Positions 35,507-46,096 of a stretch of DNA of 64,000 bases are shown one piece after another (position 1 is the stretch's first letter; every line of letters begins with the position of its first letter). A program made the translations under genes and the position numbers. The notes below the pieces were generated by a model, which did no database searches, was not told the origin of the DNA, and worked only from the letters and a program-made list of their open reading frames with translations. This DNA is from Undaria pinnatifida. Taxonomy: Eukaryota > Sar > Phaeophyceae > Laminariales > Alariaceae. Location of the stretch: the NCBI GenBank assembly GCA_012845835.1, contig JABAKD010000029.1, positions 9,097,194-9,161,193 on the forward strand, in the 5' to 3' direction.

Positions 35507-36310
35507 TCACTCCTGTCCACGTCGCCAGTGGCCCTTGCAGCTGCTGCACCTGCGGGTGTTTACTGCGTATCTGGTGCGTGTCCATGAATTCACGCTGAAG
35601 TCCCCCCTACGGCGCCCTCCCCTTCCTTCCCGAAATGAAGTGCTGTAGTGGCAGCTGTGTTCGTTCAACGGGTTTGCATTTTGTGTACTGGTAAAAATAC
35701 AAAAAGAAAACGGAGCTGTAAGTTCTCAATTTGGATCGATGCCCAATTACGCAAGCGGCGCGATGAGTTGGTCGACCTTGTTCTACGTTCATGAACTCAT
35801 GAACAATTTACCAGGTAGCAATATACCGGTCAACTAACACTAGGCCGGCGAACCCCCTGGATGCTATATGCCAGGATCAACAGGATGGCTGCGCAGGAGT
35901 GGTTCGCTCCACAACCATGCTGCCCGCGGATACGGGTATCGTATAGATTCACTCCTGCATTTTTGTCGGAGGGACACGTGGCTTTTTCTTGGAGTCATTT
36001 TGGGTATCTGCTGCCAAAACCTTTAAACCGTCCTCGTTATGATTAGTCGAGTGACAAAGCGTTATCGTTACTGAATTGATTGAGGGTTCTCGTTACGTCA
36101 GCGATTCGGCGTTCTTGTTATCCTCGTGATTAAGCGATTTCGAAGTTATTTGGTTTCAGTGTACGTGATAATGTCCCGATTCGATTAGTTGGTGCTAAAT
36201 TGTACGCCTGTTCAAGAAATACTTCTCCTGGTGCGCCGGATAGCTGCTGCAGAACGCTCTACAACGCGACGCTAGAACCACAACAGTAGTCGCCAGTGTC
36301 CAGGCAGTTA
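34384..36310. other. Gene-poor; homopolymer tracts and a D1 fragment
   Basis: Long G run at about 34930-34953 and about 36 C at 35470-35505; both break read-through frames and may vary in length. 35825-35890 (CTAGGCCGGCGAACCCCCTG, CCAGGATCAACAGGATG) is a D1 fragment. No supported coding exon. Confidence 0.5.
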
Positions 36311-36314
36311 TTAG

Positions 36315-36420
36315 TAGGAGTATCTTAACGCCTTTTACAACTGGAAACCCGTTTTTGAGGACACTTGGAAATAGTATAGGGAGGGGTTTGGGGGTTCTGA
36401 AGGGATCCATTTTCTTCAAT
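36315..36420 (-). repeat. Inverted copy of the 27821-27910 element
   Basis: The reverse complement reads AACCCCTCCCTATACTATTT .. AACGGGTTTCCAGTTGTA followed by AAAGGCGTTAAG, matching the small MITE-like element with substitutions. Confidence 0.5.
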
Positions 36421-36509
36421 CTAAACGTCGTGCGTGCGAGTTATCGCTAATCGTTCTTCGACCTAAACGTTGTGCTCCCGAACTTTCGCAAACAACCCAA
36501 GCTACTGAA

Positions 36510-37084
36510 TAACAGGTTATGCCCCTGGACACTAGTCTAAACGTTTACGGCTTGGTGTCGAGACTTGTTACAGGTAATTTTGTCTTGTTCTGTTCGCACT
36601 CTCTTGCCTTCGGACGGGTGCAACCATGCCGCCCCTGGGCACTAAAACTTAACAACGGCTTGGTGCCGAGATTGGTTAGACGCGATGCTGTCTTGTTCTG
36701 TTCGCACTCTCTGTGCCTTCGGATAGGTGACCTGTCCGAACTCTCTGCGCCTTCGGATAGGTGACCCGTCCGAGGCACAGAAAGTGCGAAGGCACAGAGA
36801 GTGCGAAGGCACAGAGTGCGAGAACACGCAATTTTGTCTTGTTTTGTTCGCACTCTCTGCCTTCGGACGGGTGCGGCACAGAGAGAGTGCAACACCCGTC
36901 CGAAGGCACATATTGCGAACAGAAGACCAAATTGCGTGTAACCGGTGTGTCAGCGGCATGGTTGGACCCGTCCGAAGGCACAAGGAGTGCCATCAGAAAA
37001 AAATCAATATTGCCTATACCCAGTCTCGACATCAACAAGCCGGTGTAGACTCTAAACTTTTAGTGCCCAGGGGCGTAATCTGAA
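36510..37084. mobile_element. Foldback / MITE-like element, about 575 bp
   Basis: The left end CAGGTTATGCCCCTGGACAC is the inverted match of the right end (reverse complement CAGATTACGCCCCTGGGCAC), extending into CGGCTTG and GTCGAGACT. A second direct copy of the arm motif lies near 36632. The interior is a mesh of direct and inverted copies of GTGCCTTCGGA(C/T)(A/G)GGTG and GTTCGCACTCTCTG. Long frames here are by-products of the repeats. Confidence 0.6.
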
Positions 37085-37089
37085 GGTTA

Positions 37090-38050
37090 TCAAAAACTGC
37101 CGAACCACCCTTGCAGCAACTATCTGCTTCTGTCTTTGGTCAAACCACATCGGAGCTGGAAGCAGTAGACTGCCCGGCCAGCCGTTGCCGCCAGCCTCTG
37201 TTCTGCACGAGACTCGAATCAAATTGACTACCTGGTACATATCTTCTTATTCATAATACAGTACTGTAATGTAGTTTACTCTCTGGTCTTCCTTCCCGAG
37301 TAAACGACCCGCCAAAAAACAATCCAGTCGCAATTCCAAGGCGATTGTTGAGCCCATTTTTTCATTCCGGTTCTCAACACATTTTTTCAGGCCGGTTCCA
37401 GCCTTTTTTCCAGGACGATTGCTGAACCCTCTTTTGGAGGCTGGCTTCCGGTCGAATTCCAAGACAATTGCTTGGTCCACTTGCTGAGACCTGCGGAGAC
37501 GACCCAAAAATAAATGTTGTTGATGACGAACCGCAAGGCCACTTGTTCGAAGCATCTCATCCCCCCACAGCGCACACACCCAACCATACATACAACTCGC
37601 TCACCATCATCCCGTTCCTTTGCCCCCCCAATCTCCACCGCGCACGCACCCACCCATGCAACTGGCACGCCAGCACCCCACACGTTAACTTGATATCCCA
37701 GGGACGTCGCAAGTCGAAAAGGGAAAACACAACATTTATTTCCAACGATACGTATGTATGAGGGCTGTTTCCTAACGAACGCAAAACATTTCACAGGAAT
37801 CATGACAAAAAAGGACTGCCTAGACTACACCAATATTTTAAAAAACTGAAGACTAGTCTAGACTAGACTAGTCTATCTATCTAGTCTGTAGGAAGTAGAA
37901 TAGAAATCTGGAATTGTAATTCCGCCGCGCCTTTGCGGAGGTGTTGTGGAATTTTCCCGACCTAGCCGGCTAGCCTAGTAGCAAGCAGTCGCATCCGAGT
38001 GCGAGCAGGCAACAGTCTCAGCAGTAGCAGGGTGTCCCAGCAGTAGCAGG
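37090..38050. other. No gene seen
   Basis: Short frames only. A CTAGTCTAGACTAGACTAGT-type self-complementary stretch lies at about 37850-37885. A duplicated CAGCAGTAGCAGGGT motif lies just before the telomeric block. Confidence 0.4.
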
Positions 38051-38051
38051 G

Positions 38052-38081
38052 TAACCCTAACCCTAACCCTAACCCTAACCC
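38052..38081. repeat. Interstitial telomeric repeat, (TAACCC)x5
   Basis: Five uninterrupted TAACCC units (TTAGGG on the other strand), preceded by two copies of CAGCAGTAGCAGGGT. Flanks on both sides are ordinary sequence, so this is internal and not a chromosome end. Confidence 0.95.
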
Positions 38082-39555
38082 AGAGATTTCACGGTTTTCA
38101 CTCTTTATTTCATATAATAAGAAAAAATGCTCGCGTACACTACCGACAAAAAATGAGCTACCGCGCTTTTGCTACTGCTGTATGATTCGTGTACCTGGTA
38201 TTAGGTCCAACCATATGTGTTTGATTCTGTTGTCGTCGTGGCTGGATCCCCTGGCTGGATCCCCTGCTATGCACCAACCACACACACATACACCGTGACT
38301 ACTGGCAATAAGGCAAGAACTTGAAACGCGGCTCCTGCAGTTGTACTGCTGCTGCTATTGTGCTGCTCCTGTATGCCATTTTTTGTTTCAGCACACACGC
38401 CACGCACACATCATACTTGATATATCGTGAACAGAAGAAACGGACATGCACACACAGAAACACTGTCTGGGGCTGTCACATAGGAGAAGGTCCACAGCGC
38501 GGCTGCTGTTGTACCATGACTGCCACAAGTACTGAACCAGGAGGGCCATGTGTAATGCAGCAGCACCACGTGTAATGCAGCAGCACAGCAGCAGCACAGC
38601 GAGAAAAACATAGCGGAACTCGACTATATAGGAAGGCGGCCTACTCGTAGTAGTAGCCTCTGTTGATCCAAAATTTTAGTCCATTTATACTTTCCACACA
38701 ATGGCGTCACAGGCAGGCAGGCCGTGAAGGTTTGAAGAGTGAGGTCGATCGAGGGTTCGGTTATCACTTTCGTCCGAAAATCTACAAGATAGAGCTATCT
38801 CACGTGTGGTTATAAGAACTTGCAAAACTCACACTTTTAGGCGACGGGCCACTGTTACCAACCGATAATAATGAGGCGCGACCTCAACAGTAGTACCCTA
38901 GTAGCTCAATCCGCGATGATGGGTGACCACGGAAAATACAGTGAAGGCAGTCCAGTAAGCGAAAGAAGAGCAGCACACATACATACCTGGTTATGTGGTA
39001 GATGTGTCGAACAAACCAACACGAACAGACATCAACAACCCTGTTTGATATTGACGTTTTTTTGTATAAAATAAAAAGAAATCAGCAGCAGGCTGCAGCA
39101 GCAACAGAAGCGACGAACTCTGAACGACTCACAGAAAAAACAGCTCGAGAAGTATTGGCTATTATGTTTGCGGGTACAGGGAACTGTCTTTGGTGCGGTG
39201 TGTGTTGAGAGCCGTGGTGAAACATAAACGAACACTAGAAGATGGGGAATGCTTGCTTGGTTGCTTGGTCGTGTACAGATAATTCTTGGCCTCATTTTAT
39301 ACCCTGGCATCTCTACGCGGCGGCGGGGAGGGGGCCGGGGGGAAGATCAAGGAGGGGAGGGGAGAGGGGGGGATCGGGATGCGTTCTGCCCAAGAGACTG
39401 AAGTCTGGGTCTGGCCATCATCGTCCTGACGCTTGTGTGCCTTCCCATGAAGTAGCTAGCACAAGGGGCATAAGGCCGCCCGGACATCCTCGCCATGTGT
39501 TCCCCTGCCAGTACCCTTTTTACGCGTGATACCCTCCACGTGCCCAACGCCGTTT
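38082..39555. other. No confident gene
   Basis: Short frames and CAGCAGCACA-type simple repeats. 38895-38960 resembles the minus strand of 16020-16110. Confidence 0.35.
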
Positions 39556-40323
39556 TTAGTCAGGTTCCCCTTGCTTTCCGCAATGACTGCAAGTCAATGC
39601 CGCTGTCATGGCTACGCCACGACCGGCGTTCTTCGTGTCGCCGTTGCGCGAAAGATCATCCAAGTCAAGATGGCGCATCGTGCTTTGCATCTGATCAATG
39701 TCGAAAGTCGGGTCTCGGTACATCATCATCTCGATGTCCTTGCACTCCGCCGTGAATCCTTAGAACACATTGTCATGTCCTCCTAGAATCTGCGTTCGGA
39801 AATCGTCTCGCCCATCTTCTCGAGCTCAGAGCGCGCAAGCGTTTTTCATGAAATAAGAGTTCGGATCTTCTCCTTGCTTCATGTTGGTGTTGACGAGCTT
39901 GTCCAGTTTCGCCCGGATCACTTCGTTAGTGACCTTGTTGTGTTTGGAGACAAGCTCTTGTAGGGCCTTTAGTCCGTCACCGGTCGTCCCAGTCTCATCT
40001 TCGTGCTTGTGTACAAGAAGAGATGCTGGTTTCTCCGTTAGTAGAAAAAGCATAGCGCACAGATGTTGATTTGTCCTTTCATGAGCTGCGATTTTTCGTT
40101 CGAGTGCTGGTGAAGATCCCGTACCGGCCGTCGCTTCGGTTGGTCGAGGATGCCCAATAGTCTAATGAGGTTATCGATATCGAGTCTGGATACTCCAATT
40201 ACAACCGCTAATCGTTTAGTGTAGTCTATACCAGTCTCGAAAATCGGCTGGGCTGCGCCAATCGAACGTTCGCAGTCCTTTGATGGCTTGAGCGAATGAA
40301 GTGCTGCTGTTGGATTCCCCCAT
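39556..40323 (-). pseudogene. Old Ty1/copia gag relic
   Basis: From ATG at 40323 the minus strand reads MGESNSSTSFAQAIKGLRTF with DWRSPADFRDWY, typical of copia Gag N-termini. It then continues in shifted frames through LVSKHNKVTNEVIRAKLDKL, EDPNSYFMK, MMMYRDPTFDIDQMQSTMRH and a zinc-knuckle start CSHCGKQGE. At least three frame changes and several stops break it. It lies outside the young copia element, about 70 bp from its LTR, on the same strand, and is more decayed. Confidence 0.7.
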
Positions 40324-40389
40324 GATGATGATGAGTAGTACCAGGTAGCAGTTCAATCAGATGCCTTGTATGATGCCAGCACTTGTGCA

Positions 40390-40394
40390 GCAGT
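40390..40394. repeat. Target-site duplication, left (GCAGT)
   Basis: GCAGT directly before the left LTR, repeated directly after the right LTR at 46097-46101. Confidence 0.9.
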
Positions 40395-40892
40395 TGTGGA
40401 GTAGGTTGGTATGTGTGGCGCCCTGGTGGTGGTGTAGGTGGAGGAGAAAGGTGGCGTAATAGCCGGTGATCGGTAAACTACGAACCACTAACTAAGGCGG
40501 GTGTGATAACCCGATTTACGTGTGTGGTGAAGCGTGATAGCTCAGGTGTCATAACCCGGAAATGGAACTCGGAGCTGTGGCGTGATAGCCGGGATGTAAA
40601 TACGCAGGCGTGGTAGCCGTGCAGTGGTGAAGGCGTGATATCCCTTGCAATATAGATGGGGCGTGGTAGCCCTTGGCGTGGTAGCCGTAGAAGAGACACA
40701 GAGAAGACACAAGGTAGAGGCAAAAATAGAGTCGAAGAATAGAGTGATATTATTCGGGCACATAAAAACCCACAACACAAAATCCCGTTGTGGAGATCCA
40801 TCCCACATGTATACGAAACCCCCAAAATTCTCCGATCCATCTTTTCGACGGATTCTCGTTTGCAATCTGACAATGGAGTGATACGTCCAACA
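40395..40892 (-). repeat. LTR of the copia element (3' LTR in element orientation)
   Basis: 498 bp. In element orientation it starts TGTTGGACGT and ends CTCCACA. It differs from 45598-46096 at about nine substitutions plus one 1-bp indel by eye, roughly 98% identity. A polypurine tract (GAGTAGGGGGG in element orientation, 40894-40904) adjoins it. Confidence 0.92.
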
Positions 40893-41205
40893 GCCCCCCT
40901 ACTCGCAACATTGCCATGATTTATCCAGACTATCTTTTTAAAACGTACATTCCCCGATACCAAAATACTGCAGAGTTTTTCTTTACTCAAGTCCAGAAAA
41001 CAAAAAAAAATGTTGCATTTGCGAAAACACTCAAATCCGTTCTCATCACATCCATGACCATTAAAACTCAAACTCTATTCAGTATTTTCCATCGATCAAT
41101 TTGAATGCAAGTCCTTGAACCCTCATAAAGATACACCAGAAAACAAAACAAAGAAACATGTAAGAAATAGAAAGTCAGAAAATCAAACACTATCCGAGAG
41201 AGAAA

Positions 41206-42518
41206 TCACGTCAAATTCATCACTATCCCCCGGTGAAGTTCAAACTCCCTTTCAGGTAACGCCTTGGTGAGGAAGTCAGCATGCTGGTACTGCGACGCTA
41301 CGTGGATAATTTCGACCTCCTTCCTTTCTACCAGTTCCCTCAAAAAGTGATGCCTCACGTCAACGGCAACATAAAACACCAAACCTGCCTCAAAAATAAA
41401 ATCTCCTTCCCCATGTCCGACATAGCCACATACTCCGCCTGAGTAGTCGAGAGAGTCACACACTTCTGCGTCTTGGAGTACCACGAAACAGGCCCCCCCG
41501 CACACATCACTACCCCCCCGGACACGCTTCTCCTGTCCGTACTGCGCGAAGCATAGTCGGCATCTGCGAACGAAATCAAACTAATCCCCGTCAACGTCCC
41601 CTTCTGAAAGGAAATCCCAAAAGAACTCGTCCTCATTGCATACCCTAGTATACTACGTGCCGCTTTCCAGTGGATCAGCTTCGGCGCACTGCGATACCTT
41701 GCTACTGCCCTCACTGAATTCGCGATATCCGGCCTGGTCAACAAGGCAATCCACGAAAGCGCACCGATCAACTCTCGGAAAGGGAACAAAACATTTGGCT
41801 CGTCAACATCAAAATCCCAAAGCCTCCAAGTTGTAGGAATCGGAATAGCGTTGCCCCATTCCACACCATACTTCTCTCCCAATTCTTCCGTGTACGTCTG
41901 TTGCGAAATAGTCAACCTCCCTGCCTCCCTGTCTCTCTCGTAATAGCACCCCGAGTACCACTTGAGCTCGCCCAATGACTTAACTGGAACAAGACGTCCG
42001 AGATCCTTCCCGAACTGATCACACCTTTCCTTCTTTCCCACGGAAAAAATATCATCAACATGCACCACTAGGTGCATCACTACTTCCCCCCCTTCAACCA
42101 AACGAAAAACACACGAATCGGCCAAGCATTGCACAAACCCCAAATCCAAAAGACATTTCCTCAGTAATGCATACCACTGTCTGGGCGCCTGTCTCAAACC
42201 ACAAAGACTCTTGCTCAGCTTCACAACCTTCCCTGTCAATGAACCACACCCTTCTGGCAATCGCATATAGACATCCTCGGCAAGATCTGCCCTCACAAAA
42301 GCCTGGTCTATATCGAAATGGCACAACTCTAGGTCATGTTCATACGCCAACGCAGCCAACAAAGGGACACTGGGCGAAGCAACAGTAGGCGCGTACAAAT
42401 CTCCAAAGTCAATGTACTCTCTCTGCATGTCACCCCTAGCTACAAGTCTCGCCTTCGCTTTCGTAGGCCAACCAAATTGATCAACCTTCCAATCAAAAAT
42501 GAGATTGATACTGATCAC
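41206..42518 (-). pseudogene. copia reverse transcriptase and RNase H, 3' part of pol
   Basis: Reverse transcriptase motifs in order: KARLVARGDMQREYIDF, DLYAPTVASPSVPLL, CHFDIDQAFVRADL, YMRLPEGCG, LSKSLCGLRQAPRQWY and VHVDDIFSVG (the catalytic YVDD-type box, here VHVDD). RNase H follows with ADADYASRSTDRRSVSGGVV, SWYSKTQKCVTLSTTQAEYV and AMSDMGKEILFLRQVW. After this the frame shifts near 41390 and resumes at DVRHHFLRELVERKEVEIIH and ADFLTKALPE. The usual E-DN-GA segment between these two parts is absent, so about 30 residues were deleted. The frame upstream is continuous with 42537-43898 except for the TAG at 42534-42536. Confidence 0.9.
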
Positions 42519-42533
42519 GTTGTCTATTCGTTG

Positions 42534-43898
42534 CTACTCGTCAACAATTTCAAACGTGCCTGCTTCAAGCAAACCGAGCACTTCACGCTTAGCCGCGTCC
42601 ATGAACTGTGCGCCATGCTCACCGTCACGCGCCTCCCTGAACGTCTTTGGTACGCGGAGGTCCTTGGCGTGGCAGAGGGGCATGTCGGGCCGCAGGTGAG
42701 AGGGGCGCATCTCGCGAAGAGCTGCGTCGACATCCTCCCGCGTGGCGAGTCGCGACACAAGGCCGAGCGGCACTCCCCGTCCCGACGGCCCAAGCGACCA
42801 ATAGTTACCCCCGCTCCCCACCCCGCCCGTGGTGTCGTATGGCGGCGCACCTTTGCTGTCCTCCACGCCCCCCGACCCCGCATGCTCCTTGCCTCCGCCC
42901 CCCAGCTCACCAGATCCGTGCCCCTCCGGGAGCATCCGTTTCGCGTTCAGGGCCCGCCGGTTGGCCAGCAGCGACAGCAGCACATCCTCCCCCGCATGAG
43001 ATAGGAGTCCTACCCCGTGGTCGAACGACGTCGCCTCCGGCAGCGGCGTAGAGGCCGCTTCTTCCGGCACGCCCGAAAGCTGACGGCCCTCCGACCTGGT
43101 CCTTCCCGGCACGCGCTCGTCGCCCCTCTCGCCCAGCATCCTCGTTGCATGTGGGGTGAGCGGCGAAGAATATCCTGCGGCGACCGGCGGCGGCTGCCTC
43201 CTTCTGTACGTCCGCGGGGCCGGTGTCGCCGCCGGTGATGGCGATGACGATATCATCGAGCCGGCGTCCTCGATGGAAGAGGGAGACCACTCCGGCATCG
43301 GCGAACATGCGGCAGGCGGTGTGAGAGCGCTGGGCGAGTGCGCAGGCGGCGGACCGGCAACAGCGGGCGAATTAGCAGCCGGTCCGGGCGGCGGCGAGGT
43401 GTGAGCGCTGGGTGAGTGCGCGGACGGCGGTGATGACGATCGCAGCGGCGGTGGAGGCCAGGTGGCTGCTGCAGGCGGCGTACCTGCAGTAGCAGGCGGG
43501 TTCGAGCAAGTGGTGTGAGCGCTGGGTGAGTGCGCGGGCGGCGGACCGGCAGCGGCGGGCGTCATAGCAGTCGGTCCGGGCGGCGGCGAGGTGTGAGCGC
43601 TTGGTGAGTACGCGGGCAGCGGACCGGCAGCGGCGGGCGGCATAGCAGTCGGTCCGGGTGGCGGCGAGGTGTGAGCGCTGGGTGAGTGCACGGGCGGCGG
43701 ACCGGCAGCGGAGGGCGGCATAGCAGTCGGTCCGGGTGGCGGCGAGGTGTGAGCGCTTGGTGAGTGCGCGGGCAGCGGACCGGCAGTGGCGGGCGGCGTC
43801 GAGGCAATCTCGAATGACACCCCCGGCGGCGTGGGCGGTGCTGGCGCGGAAGGGGCAGTATTGAACCCCCCCCCCCCGACTGTGGCAGCGGCGTCCAT
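42534..43898 (-). pseudogene. copia pol linker with 78-bp tandem repeats and start of reverse transcriptase
   Basis: Begins after the frame change at the 12-G run (43866-43877). It passes through a proline-rich section made of 26-residue repeats (AGP.PAHSPSAHTSPPPGPT), with 78-bp units at about 43588, 43666 and 43744 and diverged ones to 43310. Then it enters the reverse transcriptase entry region (VPKTFREARDGEHG, FMDAAKREVLGLLEAGTFEI). It stops at TAG 42534-42536, in the same frame as the downstream reverse transcriptase, so the stop is a simple nonsense codon. Confidence 0.85.
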
Positions 43899-44985
43899 GT
43901 AACGTTGCTAGAGTAGCATACGCGCCCTGTGTCATCCCTGAGTACCTTCACACAGCAGTCGGCATGGTTGTCGCCCGTGTTGAAAAAGTAGCACGGCACT
44001 GCCTTGTCGTCCAGCTTCGACCTCCTCTCCCGGTACATGAAACCGTACTGAAAAAACGGCACCACCAAGAAAGCACCCTTCTTGCCGGTGAACAGCTCCT
44101 GCGGCGACGCACGACCGGGATTTGAAGGGGAAGCAGCCTGGTTGAGCTTCTGCGCGGCATCCTTCGCCGATTCCGCCCAGAGCTTGTCCCCGCGAGCATC
44201 CAGGCCGCGAACACACGAGAATCCCCCCGGCCCCAAGCGTCGCTCCGCGGCGCGGCGAGATGCCATGGCGATTTTGTTGCAACGCTGGATTGTATTCTCC
44301 ACTACCCCATTGTATTGCCGCGCTCCGGGGGGGGAGTACTGCACGGCGATTCCCATGGTGGAGCAGAAGTCACGGAAGTCCTTGCTGGTCCAGAGCGAAT
44401 CGCAGTCGCCACGGACACTCCGTATCCTCGTCCCCGCTTTGTGGGCTAGGTCGACGATACACCGCCGGAAGACGGCCACGGCGTCAGACTTGCGACGCAG
44501 GGCGTAGTTCGCGATGTAGCCCGTTGCAGCATCGACAGCATAGAACATGTAGTGGTTGCCGCCCATGGTGGTGGTGTATCGCCCACACATGTCGATATGT
44601 AGGAAATCGCCAGGCGCCTTCCCCGCTCGTCCCTCGCTTCGCTTCGGCACGCCCGCTTTCGTCCCCCTCGCCGATATACACGTAGTGCAGGGTTCCATCC
44701 GTCCGGTGAGGGTGATCCCTCGCTGCCGAGCAGATTCCCTCAAAATAGGTTCGGACAGGTGGCCGGCGCGGTCATGGAACACGTTAATATCGACTCGCTT
44801 GCGATCGTTGCCAACATGGAAAGGGTTTTTCCCGGGGCCCAAAATGGCCAGTGCACACTCTTCACTCTCTCTATCCTGCATCATACGGTCGAAAATGTCC
44901 CATTCTACGGCATACGCCTCAGTCTTCTCGTCAGAAAGAGGGGTGACCCCGCAGCAAAAATCATTTCTTGGACTGGTTGGGCTGT
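43880..44985 (-). pseudogene. copia integrase
   Basis: Gag pre-integrase / zinc-binding part: HDRAGHLSEP with CTTC (HHCC). The core has catalytic Asp in FLHIDMCGRY, Asp in SVRGDCDSLWTSKDF and Glu in GVVENTIQRC. GKKGAFLVVPFFQYGF and DDKAVPCYFF follow as in copia. The DDE residues are all present. The C-terminal end runs into the 12-G run, where the frame is lost. Confidence 0.9.
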
Positions 44986-45543
44986 GATTTTTGCGATAAG
45001 TTGTGACCATAGCTTGAGCGACTTATCTACTCTCTCCTTCCCAAAGTAACTCCTGATTCGTGACAGGCCTACATCCGGAACCCCCACTGGTCTCGATTCT
45101 CCCCTCAATACGTCCATCAACCCTTCAGCCGAGACCCAGGAAAGAACAGAACCTTGGAAAACACGGAAAGCTGATCCAACACTTTGCCCGCTCTCAAACT
45201 TTCCAGACCAAGCAAGCATTTCATTTTTCTGACGAATTTCTATGGGTCTAGACTCGTACGTGCCTGCTGTTGGGGCGGTTGGCCCTCTCTCGTTGGTAAT
45301 CTGCAGTACTTGGCGAAGGGCGTTGGCTGGGTCCGCGATCATGTTCGATGAAGTTGCTGATGGAGCTGCCGCTGCTGTTGTTTCATGGTGTTGTTTATTG
45401 GCGGGGAAGGACTCGCGTCCGTCTCCTCCATGGTGTTGTGCATTGGCGGAGGAGGACTCGCGTCCCTCTCCCCCGTTGCCTACTCCGCCGGGAGGGGTGC
45501 TCAACCTTTCCCCCGACGAAGGTCTTGTGTCGGTTCTCCTCAT
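44960..45543 (-). pseudogene. copia gag, truncated
   Basis: MRRTDTRPSSGERLS.. then NEMLAWSGKFESGQSVG, FQGSVLSWVSAEGLMDVL and YFGKERVDKSLKLWSQLIAK. The frame is lost at about 44990, directly before the pre-integrase region. The zinc knuckle and protease expected in copia are missing, so roughly 0.5 kb or more is deleted. Confidence 0.75.
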
Positions 45544-45597
45544 TGGCGCTTAGCAACGCACAACCCACTCGTTCGTTGAAGATCGTTGACGCTAGCG

Positions 45598-46096
45598 TGT
45601 GGAGTAGGTTGGTACGTGTGGCGCCCCGGTGGTGGTGTAGGTGGAGGAGAAAGGTGGCGTAATAGCCGGTGATCGGTAAACTACGAACTACTAACTAAGG
45701 CGGGTGTGATAACCCGATTTACGTGTGTGGTGAAGCGTGATAGCTCAGGTGTGATAACCCGGAAATGGAACTCGGAGCTGTGGCGTGATAGCTGGGATGT
45801 AAATACACAGGCGTGGTAGCCGTGCAGTGGTGAAGGCGTGATATCCCTTGCAATATAGATGGGGCGTGGTAGCCCTTGGCGTGGTAGCCGTAGAAGAGAC
45901 ACAGAGAAGACACAAGGTAGAGGCAAAAATAGAGTCGAAAAATAGAGTGATATTATTCGGACACATAAAAACCCACAACACAAAATCCCGTTGTGGAGAT
46001 CCATCCCACATGTATACGAAACCCCCAAAATTCTCCGAACCATCTTTTCGACGGATTCTCGTTTGCAATCTGACAATGGAGTGAGTACGTCCAACA
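45598..46096 (-). repeat. LTR of the copia element (5' LTR in element orientation)
   Basis: 499 bp, the partner of 40395-40892. It carries the same TGTTGGACGT..CTCCACA ends and is followed by the target duplication GCAGT at 46097-46101. Confidence 0.92.

Larger units (their letters stand above)
40395..46096 (-). mobile_element. Ty1/copia LTR retrotransposon with intact ends, defective inside
   Basis: 5702 bp including two roughly 498-bp LTRs with TG..CA ends, flanked by a 5-bp target-site duplication (GCAGT). In element orientation the order is gag, integrase, reverse transcriptase, RNase H, the copia order. It carries a deletion between gag and integrase, a frame change at a 12-G run, an in-frame TAG in the reverse transcriptase region, and a deletion with frame change in RNase H. 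No convincing primer-binding site was recognised after the 5' LTR (CGCTAGCGTCAACGATC). High LTR identity suggests a fairly recent insertion. It was probably moved by proteins of another copy, or the lesions are later. Confidence 0.92.

Noticed and set aside
36519..37083. Several overlapping frames of 80-120 codons
   Set aside because: They arise from nested direct and inverted repeats of a foldback element and give conflicting proteins on both strands.
42647..45049. Plus-strand frames over the copia element (up to 222 codons)
   Set aside because: They are antisense shadows of integrase and gag in GC-rich DNA without any motif.
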